Notes under the pieces: generated by a model
The model's input: only the letters and a program-made list of their open reading frames with translations
The model's database searches: none
What the model was told of the DNA's origin: nothing
Shown: in pieces, positions 1 through 5,475 of the stretch
How the letters are laid out: the number at the start of each line of letters is the position of its first letter
How positions within the stretch are numbered: position 1 is the stretch's first letter
Translations under genes and position numbers: made by a program
From: JALHVH01 sp964544265
GTDB taxonomy: Bacteria > Acidobacteriota > Aminicenantia > Aminicenantales > Saccharicenantaceae
Assembly: GCA_964544265.1 (NCBI GenBank)
Contig: CAZJBD010000126.1
Coordinates: 1-7,532, forward strand
Direction of reading: 5' to 3'
DNA length: 7,532 bases

Positions 1-1
1 G

Positions 2-2290
2 CTCAAGATCTCGGCCAAGGCCAAGTCCATGAGGGCCGAGGGGATCGACGTCATCGACCTGAGCGTGGGCGAACCCGACTTCCCCACTCCCGAGAACGTC
101 AAGGCCGCGGGGGTCAAGGCCATCCGGGAGGACTTCACCAAATATACCGAAAACGACGGAATCCCTGACCTTCGAAAAGCCATCATCCAGCGGCTCAAGG
201 AAGACTACGGTCTAACCTACGGCATGAAAGAAGTCATCGTCTCCTCGGGCGCCAAGAGCTCCCTGTTCCACGCGATCCAGGCGCTTGTCAATGAGGGCGA
301 AGAAGTCATCGTCCCCTCGCCGTACTGGGTCACCTACCCCGAGAGCGTGGCCCTGGCCAAGGGAAAGGCGGTCATCGTCCCCACGCGGGAGGAAGACGGC
401 TTCCGCCTGACGCCGGACCAGCTCAAGTCCGCGATCTCGCCGGCCACCAAGGCCCTCATATTGAACAACCCGGCCAACCCGACGGGCGCGGCCTACGAGC
501 GCCGCGATCTCGAGGCCCTGGCCGAGCTCATCAAGGGCGAAGACTTCTACGTCATCGCCGACGAAATTTACGGCAAGCTCGTCTACGACGGCTTCTTATT
601 CGCCAGCTTTGCCTCCCTCAGCGAAGACATCAAGAAAAAAACCATCCTCGTCAACGGCGCTTCCAAGGCTTATTCCATGACCGGCTGGCGCATCGGGTAT
701 GCGGCCGGGCCGGTCGAGGTCATCAACGGCATGGCCAAGATCCAAAGCCATACGACGTCCAACGCCTGCTCGATCGCCCAAAAGGCCGCCCTCGAAGCCT
801 TCGGAGGGCCCCAGTACGAGGTCCAGCGGATGGTCTCGGAATTCCAGCGGCGGCGCAATTACGTCCTGATGAAGCTCCACTCCGTCCCGGGGATCTCGTG
901 CTTCAAGCCCCAGGGCGCGTTCTATCTTTTCCCAAACGTCAAGTCCACCTTCGACAAGGAAGCCGACGGCATGCCGATCCGCAATTCCTACGGCCTGGCC
1001 TATTACCTTCTAAAGCAGGCCCGGGTGGCCATCGTGCCCGGCGACGCGTTTGGGGCAGCCGACCACATCCGCCTCTCTTACGCCACCTCCATGGAGAACC
1101 TGGAGGCGGCCATGGACCGCATCCTCAATGCCCTGGCCAAGCTCAAGACCGCGAAAAAAACCAAGCGCGTGGCCTTGAACAACACGGTCACCAAAGTCAA
1201 GAAGTCCGTGCCCGTTGAGCCCTCGGTCGACGCCAAGATGCGGGACGCTCTCGTGGGCGAGATGGACGGCCATCTCGGCTACGAAAATATCTACGAGTGG
1301 AACGCCACGATCTCCGGTGTCATCGTCCAGCTTAAGACGAACAACGCCCATCTCAACGATTTCTGGATGGAGAACTGGTATCCGGCCCGGCTCGAGACGG
1401 ACGTCGAGCCGCACGGTGCGATCTACGCCGTGGACGGGATTGCGGGCCGCGAGCCCCGGGCCTTCTACAATTCAGAAACCAAGACCGGCGTCCTGGTCAA
1501 TACGGACGGATACGGGCCTCTCCGAAGCCTGGCCCTTGGCCTCGTTTCCGATTTCGCAGAGCGAATGCTCGGCGTCCATGCCGTCCGCGGCATGTCGGCG
1601 GATATCGGCGGGAACGGACTCATCCTCATCGGGCCTCCCGGAACGAATAAGACCGAGCTTTTTTTCGACCTCCTCAAGGATCCCCGCTTCAGACTCCACT
1701 CGAACGACATCGTCTTCGTCCGTTACCAGGGAGGCACGGCTGCGGCCGACTCGGTCGAGCGCAAGCTCTACATCCCAACCAACACCGTCGAAGCCTTCGA
1801 CCGGCTCGCTCCTCTCTTCGACCGGAGCAAGTGCGAGAACGTCATCACCCGCAAGGAGGACTGCAAGGACGAGGCGTGTCTGCGGAAGGACGATTGCCGC
1901 CTGGATAAGGGATCGCCGTACTGCTACAGGGCCTCCAAGGAAGCCCACGCCCTTGTCGATCCCAACTGGATCGGCGGGAAGGGCGCCGTGGCCCGGCGGA
2001 CAAATCTGCGCTGGGTCTTCATCCTGAGGAACGATGCCGTCTCTCCCGCCGCGGTCAAACTCGGGAAGGACGAAGCCTTGCGCGTCCTCGAGGCCGGGGA
2101 AAGCGCGGGGGCCAAGAAGAGCACGGCCAAGCCCCAGCCCTTTTACAATCCGCATCTCCTTTTGACGTCGCCCGAGCGAATTGAGCTCGAGAAGTCATTC
2201 ACCAAGCGGCTCCTGGACAGCGTGGAGTGCTATCTCTTCAACAGCGGAGTCGCCGGCGTGGACAAGATCAAGGAGATCGTATCGAAGTAG
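2..2290 (+). CDS. Aspartate-type aminotransferase fused to a PEPCK-like P-loop domain (5' partial)
   Basis: The N-terminal half is a class I PLP-dependent aminotransferase, expected to interconvert aspartate/2-oxoglutarate and oxaloacetate/glutamate in the cytoplasm. Numbering from the ATG at 29, it shows NPANPTG (148-153, PLP-contacting Asn150), Asp178 in ADEIY, the Schiff-base Lys213 in SKAYSMTGWRIGY, and substrate-carboxylate Arg348. The open frame runs unbroken to the left edge and reads LKISAKAKSM before that ATG, matching the usual N-terminus of this family, so the true start lies outside the window. A Lys/Thr/Val-rich linker (about 373-399) leads to a roughly 350-residue domain with VDGIAG (468-473), a Walker A loop GPPGTNKT (535-542), HSND (557-560), ENVI (603-606), a PAAVKL stretch (673-678) and YLFNSG (735-740). 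In order these resemble motifs of ATP-dependent PEPCK (VDGFAG, GLSGTGKT, GDD, LENV, PPVAKL, YLVNTG, from memory). An HPr-kinase-like role is the alternative. The transaminase call is firm; the function of the second domain is inferred. Confidence 0.88.
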   Translation, partial: LKISAKAKSMRAEGIDVIDLSVGEPDFPTPENVKAAGVKAIREDFTKYTENDGIPDLRKAIIQRLKEDYGLTYGMKEVIVSSGAKSSLFHAIQALVNEGEEVIVPSPYWVTYPESVALAKGKAVIVPTREEDGFRLTPDQLKSAISPATKALILNNPANPTGAAYERRDLEALAELIKGEDFYVIADEIYGKLVYDGFLFASFASLSEDIKKKTILVNGASKAYSMTGWRIGYAAGPVEVINGMAKIQSHTTSNACSIAQKAALEAFGGPQYEVQRMVSEFQRRRNYVLMKLHSVPGISCFKPQGAFYLFPNVKSTFDKEADGMPIRNSYGLAYYLLKQARVAIVPGDAFGAADHIRLSYATSMENLEAAMDRILNALAKLKTAKKTKRVALNNTVTKVKKSVPVEPSVDAKMRDALVGEMDGHLGYENIYEWNATISGVIVQLKTNNAHLNDFWMENWYPARLETDVEPHGAIYAVDGIAGREPRAFYNSETKTGVLVNTDGYGPLRSLALGLVSDFAERMLGVHAVRGMSADIGGNGLILIGPPGTNKTELFFDLLKDPRFRLHSNDIVFVRYQGGTAAADSVERKLYIPTNTVEAFDRLAPLFDRSKCENVITRKEDCKDEACLRKDDCRLDKGSPYCYRASKEAHALVDPNWIGGKGAVARRTNLRWVFILRNDAVSPAAVKLGKDEALRVLEAGESAGAKKSTAKPQPFYNPHLLLTSPERIELEKSFTKRLLDSVECYLFNSGVAGVDKIKEIVSK

Positions 2291-2356
2291 GGGTCAAACC
2301 TACTCTTTTGACGATTTTAACAATTTTGTCAAAAGAGTAGGTTTGACCCCTACTTC
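2284..2356. repeat. Perfect 29-bp inverted repeat, REP-like paired hairpins at a convergent gene junction
   Basis: Arms 2284-2312 and 2328-2356 are exact reverse complements over 29 bp, around a 15-nt A+T-rich loop. Each arm also contains its own hairpin: AGTAGG (2286-2291) with CCTACT (2299-2304), and AGTAGG (2336-2341) with CCTACT (2349-2354). This is the layout of two REP-type palindromes in opposite orientation. A GTAG tetranucleotide, known next to hairpins mobilised by RAYT transposases, starts each unit. The stops of both converging genes (2288-2290 plus, 2350-2352 minus) lie inside the arms. In RNA from either strand it would form a long hairpin and may end transcription in both directions, but no clean U-run follows it. 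The repeat is seen directly; the REP/RAYT link is inferred, and no transposase is present in the window. Confidence 0.85.
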
Positions 2357-2913
2357 TCGATCTCTTCCGCGATAGCGTGCAAAATAACCAGATGGATTTC
2401 CTGGATCCGGGGGACGTTTCTTGAGGGCACATCGATAAGGTAATCAGGCGCTGCGTCCGGCGCTTCCGCGAGCTTCCCTCCGCCTTTTCCCGTCAGGGCG
2501 ATGGTGACCATCCCCGCCGCCTTTGCCGCTTTCAATCCCTCGATGACGTTCGGCGAGCTGCCGCTCGTGGAGAGGGCGATGGCAACGTCTCCTTTCCGGC
2601 CGAGGGCTTCTATCTGACGGCTGAAAACCCGGTCGAAGGACGTATCGTTGCCGATCGATGTGATCAAGGACGTATCTGTGGTCAAGGATATCGCCGCCAG
2701 GGCCGGTCTTTTCTTCAAAAACTTATTGACCAGCTCCGCCGCGAAGTGCTGCGCCTCGGCCGCGCTGCCGCCGTTCCCAAAGATCAGGATCTTGCCCCCA
2801 GCCCGCAAGCTTTTTACAATCGCTGAAACGGCTGCCTCGACGACCCCGCCCTTGGCCCGGAAGAACATCTCCAGGACCGCTGCGGTCTCGCGGCATATCT
2901 TTACAAATTCCAT
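2350..2913 (-). CDS. gmhA: Phosphoheptose isomerase (sedoheptulose-7-phosphate isomerase), SIS family
   Basis: This is a single-SIS-domain sugar isomerase that converts sedoheptulose 7-phosphate to D-glycero-manno-heptose 7-phosphate, the first step to nucleotide-activated heptose for lipopolysaccharide or other glycans. With the start chosen here (187 residues, close to E. coli GmhA at about 192) it shows GNGGSAAEAQHFAAEL (46-61), SLTTDTSLITSIGND (76-90), STSGSSPNVI (115-124) and PRIQEIH (168-174). His56, Glu60, Gln171 and His179 match the family's metal-binding and catalytic positions. The ATG at 2913 is preferred because AGGAGG sits 4 nt upstream and the length fits. The frame stays open to ATGs at 2952 and 2976; the one at 2952 overlaps the upstream ATPase's stop as ATGAGTGA and is the main alternative. 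It lies 31 nt downstream of that ATPase, probably in one transcript. Its last Lys codon and stop come from the inverted repeat. No other heptose-pathway gene is in the window. Confidence 0.9.
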   Translation of the reverse strand: MEFVKICRETAAVLEMFFRAKGGVVEAAVSAIVKSLRAGGKILIFGNGGSAAEAQHFAAELVNKFLKKRPALAAISLTTDTSLITSIGNDTSFDRVFSRQIEALGRKGDVAIALSTSGSSPNVIEGLKAAKAAGMVTIALTGKGGGKLAEAPDAAPDYLIDVPSRNVPRIQEIHLVILHAIAEEIEK

Positions 2914-2926
2914 GGCTCCTCCTGCC
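2908..2926 (-). promoter_or_regulatory. Strong ribosome binding site deciding the gmhA start
   Basis: On the minus strand AGGAGG is followed by AGCC and then ATG (2913-2911). This is the only strong Shine-Dalgarno match near the possible starts of this gene, and it favours the 187-residue product over the 208-residue one. Confidence 0.65.
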
Positions 2927-2944
2927 CTCCCGATTTCCGTGATA

Positions 2945-4120
2945 TCACTCATTCCGGCGCTCTTGATGCGCATCATCCCGTTTCTTCAATCTAACGGCCA
3001 GGTCGTCCAGGCCCAAAAATTCAACTTCCACGTCTCTAAATGAACGCTTATAGGGTCTTTCCACGTCGTGGCAAGCGGCGTAATTCGGGCCTTTCGGGTA
3101 TTGCCGCCGGAAAGCCCGCATTCCCGCGGGATCGAACTGCGAGGCGGACCATTTGCACTCGATCGCTGTGGGAGGGCCGGACGCCTTCCGCCAGATAAAA
3201 TCCACCTCGTGATGGCGTTTGTCACGCCAGTAGCCCAGGGTCCTGGTCTGCAGCCGGCCTTGGATCTCGTTGAGAACATAATGTTCCCAAAGCTCTCCCA
3301 GGTCGTCGGGACGGAGGTTTTGCCATCCCCTGTAATAGCATACGAACCCGGTATCGAAACCATATACTTTCGGTGCTAAAAGAATCTCGGAGCGGCGGTG
3401 AGTATTGAACGGGCGAACCACGTGAACGACAAACGTCGCCTCGAGAACCGAAAGATAATTGGCGATCGTCGCCCGGCTCACCTCACAAGGGCCGGATAAT
3501 TTGGTTGCCTCAAAAATCCCCCCGCTTTGCGCGAACAGGAGCTCCGTGAACCGCTGAAAAGAATACCGCCTTTCCAATCGAAACAATTCCTGAATGTCCT
3601 TGGCCCAAAAGGCATCCATCCATTCCTGGAATTCCCTGTCCGGATACCCTCCGCTCAAAAAGAACGGCGGAAGCCCACCCCTCAAAAGACGCCGGCCAAG
3701 GTCCGGGCGGCCGAAATCTTCCAGGTCGCCGACGATCATCGGCGTCAACCACATTTCCAATTTTCTTCCCGTGAGGGTATCCCTGAATTTTCTCGAAGCG
3801 CCAAGCGAAGACGATCCCGTGGCGATAATCCGAACGTCGGGGAAATGGTCCGCGGCGATCTTGAGCGGTTCCGCAGGATTGCCCAAGCGATGGATCTCAT
3901 CCAGAACGATCCGTCGTCCCCGGAAATTCGCCAAGAATTCCTCCGGATCCTCCAGCAGGCGACGGACTCGCGGGAGTTCGCAGTCAAAGTATTCAATTTC
4001 AGCCAGAGATTTGCATAAATAAGTCTTCCCGACCCTCCTGACTCCGGAAACCCAAAGAACGGACCTTTTCTCCCACAATTGGGAGATCAGGTTTTCCCAA
4101 AAACGCCGACGCTTGATCAT
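2945..4120 (-). CDS. AAA ATPase of the AAA_14/DUF4143 type with a nuclease-like C-terminus
   Basis: This 391-residue protein has the two-part architecture of the large AAA_14 plus DUF4143 group (archaeal-ATPase-like, COG1373). The ATPase part carries Walker A GVRRVGKT (26-33), Walker B RIVLDEIHR (70-78) and a sensor-like IIATGSSSL (98-106). A winged-helix-like middle follows, then a C-terminal section with EVDFIW (305-310) and AIECKWS (319-325). The D307 and E321-x-K323 spacing is that of a PD-(D/E)XK nuclease core. The family is widespread and patchily distributed; its biological role is not established, so no substrate is assigned. The ATG at 4120 gives the full usual length (about 380-400) but has only a weak ribosome binding site. 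A palindrome sits 29-56 nt upstream. gmhA follows on the same strand, but a functional link is doubtful. The neighbouring HicB and VapBC suggest an accessory patch. Confidence 0.85.
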   Translation of the reverse strand: MIKRRRFWENLISQLWEKRSVLWVSGVRRVGKTYLCKSLAEIEYFDCELPRVRRLLEDPEEFLANFRGRRIVLDEIHRLGNPAEPLKIAADHFPDVRIIATGSSSLGASRKFRDTLTGRKLEMWLTPMIVGDLEDFGRPDLGRRLLRGGLPPFFLSGGYPDREFQEWMDAFWAKDIQELFRLERRYSFQRFTELLFAQSGGIFEATKLSGPCEVSRATIANYLSVLEATFVVHVVRPFNTHRRSEILLAPKVYGFDTGFVCYYRGWQNLRPDDLGELWEHYVLNEIQGRLQTRTLGYWRDKRHHEVDFIWRKASGPPTAIECKWSASQFDPAGMRAFRRQYPKGPNYAACHDVERPYKRSFRDVEVEFLGLDDLAVRLKKRDDAHQERRNE

Positions 4121-4148
4121 GACTGACTAGAGTCTATCCCAAGACGCG

Positions 4149-4176
4149 ACCAAACGCAAGTAAAATAGCGTTTGGT
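4149..4176. promoter_or_regulatory. 9-bp palindrome (10-nt spacer) upstream of the AAA ATPase, possible operator
   Basis: ACCAAACGC (4149-4157) and GCGTTTGGT (4168-4176) are exact reverse complements separated by the A+T-rich AAGTAAAATA. The element ends 28 nt before the ATPase start on the minus strand, where promoter or operator sequence is expected. Neither strand has a U-run after it, so a terminator is less likely. The palindrome is seen directly; its role as a protein-binding site is inferred. Confidence 0.5.
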
Positions 4177-4194
4177 GACACTATTTGATGGAGG

Positions 4195-4294
4195 NNNNNN
4201 NNNNNNNNNNNNNNNNNNNNNNNNNNNNNNNNNNNNNNNNNNNNNNNNNNNNNNNNNNNNNNNNNNNNNNNNNNNNNNNNNNNNNNNNNNNNNN
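4195..4294. other. Assembly gap of exactly 100 N
   Basis: A run of exactly 100 undetermined bases is the usual placeholder for a scaffold join of unknown size. The real distance is unknown, and any reading frame carried through it is meaningless. It removes the 3' end of the HicB gene and whatever followed it. On the minus strand the first sequence after the gap could contain the last codons of a hidden gene, since one frame meets TAG at 4183-4181. Confidence 0.95.
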
Positions 4295-4514
4295 TCGGCT
4301 CCAGCTCCATGGTCAACACGATGGTTGGATTGGGGCTCAAGCCGAAAGCGGCGGGGTCTTCGCCCTCAAGATGAAGGCCGACGGCCTCCTGAAGGTTGGC
4401 CAAGGTCTCATCCAAGGTTTTCCCCTGGGTCACAACGGCGATCTCTGCGCATTCGGCGACATAAAAGCGTTCCCCCCTACGGATGATCGCTTTGATCGTG
4501 TGTTGAAGGCTCAT
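4295..4514 (-). CDS. hicB: HicB-family antitoxin (3' end lost in assembly gap)
   Basis: The 73 visible residues form a short HicB/UPF0150-type protein: a beta-alpha-beta fold that in HicAB modules neutralises the HicA mRNA-interferase toxin. Seen here are the opening IKAIIRRGERFYVAEC (7-22), TQGKTLDETLANLQEAV (29-45), LHLEGED (47-53) and LSPNPTIVLTMELE (59-72), all typical of compact HicB proteins of about 75-80 residues, so only a few residues are missing. The start is well supported: GAGGT lies 4 nt before ATG (4514-4512), with a TATAAT further upstream. In this group hicA usually lies directly next to hicB. No HicA is visible, so it is either inside the gap or absent. Compact solitary HicB-like proteins of unknown role also exist, so toxin-antitoxin function is inferred. 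Confidence 0.8.
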
Positions 4515-4533
4515 GTTACCTCACCCAGAATGA

Positions 4534-4653
4534 CAGGCACAAAACCATTATAAGTATTTAAGAAAAAATACGCAGGCCAGGAGCCTGGATCAACTTAACT
4601 CGAGAATCAAAGAGGCCATTGAGCTTTATTTAGTCCACACCTGTCCCGCGGCG
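4534..4653 (+). pseudogene. HicB-like remnant on the plus strand
   Basis: An open stretch between TGA (4531) and TAG (4654) has no start codon in a useful place, yet from 4573 to 4632 it reads QARSLDQLNSRIKEAIELYL. This closely resembles the helix of HicB proteins, where a 'TLDEL...IKEAIELYLE' pattern is standard. The N-terminal strand regions of HicB are missing, and the end runs into the 3' end of the oxidase-like gene on the opposite strand. It is best read as a decayed fragment of a second HicB gene, oriented opposite to the intact one 60 nt away. It is short, so a chance match is possible. Confidence 0.45.
4547..4552 (-). promoter_or_regulatory. Probable -10 box for hicB
   Basis: The minus strand carries an exact TATAAT 32 nt upstream of the HicB start codon, in an A+T-rich stretch, placing a transcription start near 4540. 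No convincing -35 hexamer is seen at 16-18 nt spacing, so the promoter may depend on an activator or be weak. Confidence 0.45.
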
Positions 4654-5123
4654 TAGCCCTCGGCTTTGAGCGATATATCGATGAACTCGATCACCGCGGC
4701 CTCGACCTTGATGAACCGGACGTTGGCCGGAAGCTTCGTCAGCCCCACCTCCTTGGCGTAGCGCCTCCAGGGATAAATGGTTGCGGCCCGGATGAACTCC
4801 TCCCCGCTCTCTATCGTCAGGATTTTTGCGACCCCCGTGATCTGGGCTCCCTTGACGCTGAGCCACCCCCTAAAGGGCGCGTATATCCCCACGCTGACGT
4901 TGGGATTCTCCCGGATATTCTCGATCTTCCGCCCCGCCTCGACCATCATGTAAAGGGTCGTGCCGTCCGAGTGGACCTCGAGGGGTGTGGCCTGCGGCAC
5001 GTCCCGGGCGCAGGTGGCCAGGACACACATGTTCTGCGTCGCGAGGAAGGAAGCGATTCGCGCCTCGAGCGCCTTTTTGGGCATTTTGCGGGTCACGCGC
5101 TTCCGAACGATCGAATCTTTCAT
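4626..5123 (-). CDS. Pyridoxamine 5'-phosphate oxidase-like flavin-binding split-barrel protein
   Basis: This 165-residue protein fits the small PNPOx-like split-barrel group, which binds FMN, F420 or related cofactors and acts as a cytoplasmic redox enzyme; the substrate cannot be told from sequence. The pattern is clear: CVLATCARDVPQATPLEV (33-50), LYMMVEAGRKIENIRENPNV (58-77, the usual Lys-x-x-Asn-Ile-x-x-Asn-Pro phosphate/cofactor region) and GWLSVKGAQITGVAKI (86-101). True PdxH enzymes are longer with a C-terminal Arg-rich motif, absent here, so this is not assigned as pdxH. The ATG at 5123 is chosen over those at 5162 and 5150: AGGAGG lies 6 nt upstream, and a TATAAT just before it would put the transcript start downstream of the earlier ATGs. 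The basic N-terminus (KDSIVRKRVTRKMPKK) is unusual but has no hydrophobic segment. It stands alone, divergent from vapBC. Confidence 0.8.
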   Translation of the reverse strand: MKDSIVRKRVTRKMPKKALEARIASFLATQNMCVLATCARDVPQATPLEVHSDGTTLYMMVEAGRKIENIRENPNVSVGIYAPFRGWLSVKGAQITGVAKILTIESGEEFIRAATIYPWRRYAKEVGLTKLPANVRFIKVEAAVIEFIDISLKAEGYAAGQVWTK

Positions 5124-5147
5124 TCGCGCCTCCTGCAGAATATTATA
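5123..5147 (-). promoter_or_regulatory. -10 box and Shine-Dalgarno for the PNPOx-like gene
   Basis: On the minus strand TATAAT (5147-5142) is followed closely by AGGAGG and, 6 nt later, the ATG at 5123. This implies a very short leader and fixes the translation start. A good -35 hexamer is not visible at the usual spacing. Confidence 0.55.
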
Positions 5148-5219
5148 CATCAGAACTCCCAAAGGGGCCCTGTCAGCTTAGTTTTACCGAAAGGATGCGA
5201 GCGAGCGCCAAGATACCCC

Positions 5220-5247
5220 TTGACTCACACATAAATATGTGTAATAT
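5220..5247 (+). promoter_or_regulatory. vapBC promoter with palindromic operator in the spacer
   Basis: TTGACT (5220-5225) and TAATAT (5242-5247), 16 nt apart, make a plausible sigma-70 promoter. The spacer holds the palindrome ACACATA-AA-TATGTGT (5227-5242), which reaches the -10 box. VapB or VapBC complexes typically bind palindromes in their own promoter, so this is a likely autoregulatory operator. An AGGAGG at 5255-5260 follows, 14 nt before the vapB ATG, which is longer than usual spacing. Confidence 0.6.
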
Positions 5248-5274
5248 ATTGTGTAGGAGGACGAAAAAATTAAA

Positions 5275-5475
5275 ATGGCGACTAATCTGGCAATCGACGA
5301 AAAGCTTCTCTGCGAGGCTAAGCGTATCGGCGGCCTCAAAACAAAAAAGGATACGGTCAACGAGGCCCTCAAAGAATACGTCTTGCGCAGAAAGCAGGGC
5401 GAGATTATCGATTTATTCGGCGGCATCTCCTACGCTAAAGACTACGACTATAAGAAGCTCAGGAAGCGCACGTGA
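5275..5475 (+). CDS. vapB: VapB-type antitoxin
   Basis: This 66-residue protein is the antitoxin of a type II toxin-antitoxin pair. It has an N-terminal DNA-binding, dimerising ribbon-helix-helix-like part (ATNLAIDEKLLCEAKRIGG, 2-20), then LKTKKDTVNEALKEYVLRRK (21-40), the typical signature of the VapB_antitoxin/DUF2191 group. Its C-terminal tail, with IIDLFGGISY (44-53) and a charged end, is expected to wrap over the toxin. Length matches the family. The ATG at 5275 is the only good start, although the AGGAGG is 14 nt upstream; an ATT codon at 5269 would be better spaced but is a rare start. It overlaps vapC by 4 nt (GTGA), so the two are translationally coupled. Confidence 0.88.
   Translation: MATNLAIDEKLLCEAKRIGGLKTKKDTVNEALKEYVLRRKQGEIIDLFGGISYAKDYDYKKLRKRT

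Noticed and set aside
29..31. ATG at 29 as the start of the aminotransferase gene
   Set aside because: The frame is open to the window's left edge and the upstream residues match the conserved N-terminus of the family, so the gene is cut by the edge and starts earlier.
1472..2155. Long minus-strand open frame opposite the PEPCK-like domain
   Set aside because: It lacks any recognisable motif and lies fully under a better supported gene; GC-rich codons commonly create such antisense frames. The plus-strand frame at 1215-2027, rich in Ser, Arg and Thr, is rejected for the same reason.
3527..4022. Plus-strand open frames opposite the AAA ATPase
   Set aside because: They are antisense shadows of a gene with clear Walker motifs; no start signal or family pattern.
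4134..4194. Continuation of the HicB frame through the N run to 4134
   Set aside because: The 100 N are a placeholder of unknown true length, so the frame on the far side has no established link to HicB.
4563..4588. CCAGG-AG-CCTGG hairpin followed on the minus strand by a T run, as a terminator after the oxidase-like gene
   Set aside because: Only four base pairs can form with a workable loop, and the T run starts 8 nt away. It is too weak to list as a terminator, although it is in the right place.
5124..5162. Upstream ATGs at 5162 and 5150 for the PNPOx-like gene
   Set aside because: They lack a ribosome binding site and probably lie upstream of the transcription start set by the TATAAT at 5142-5147.
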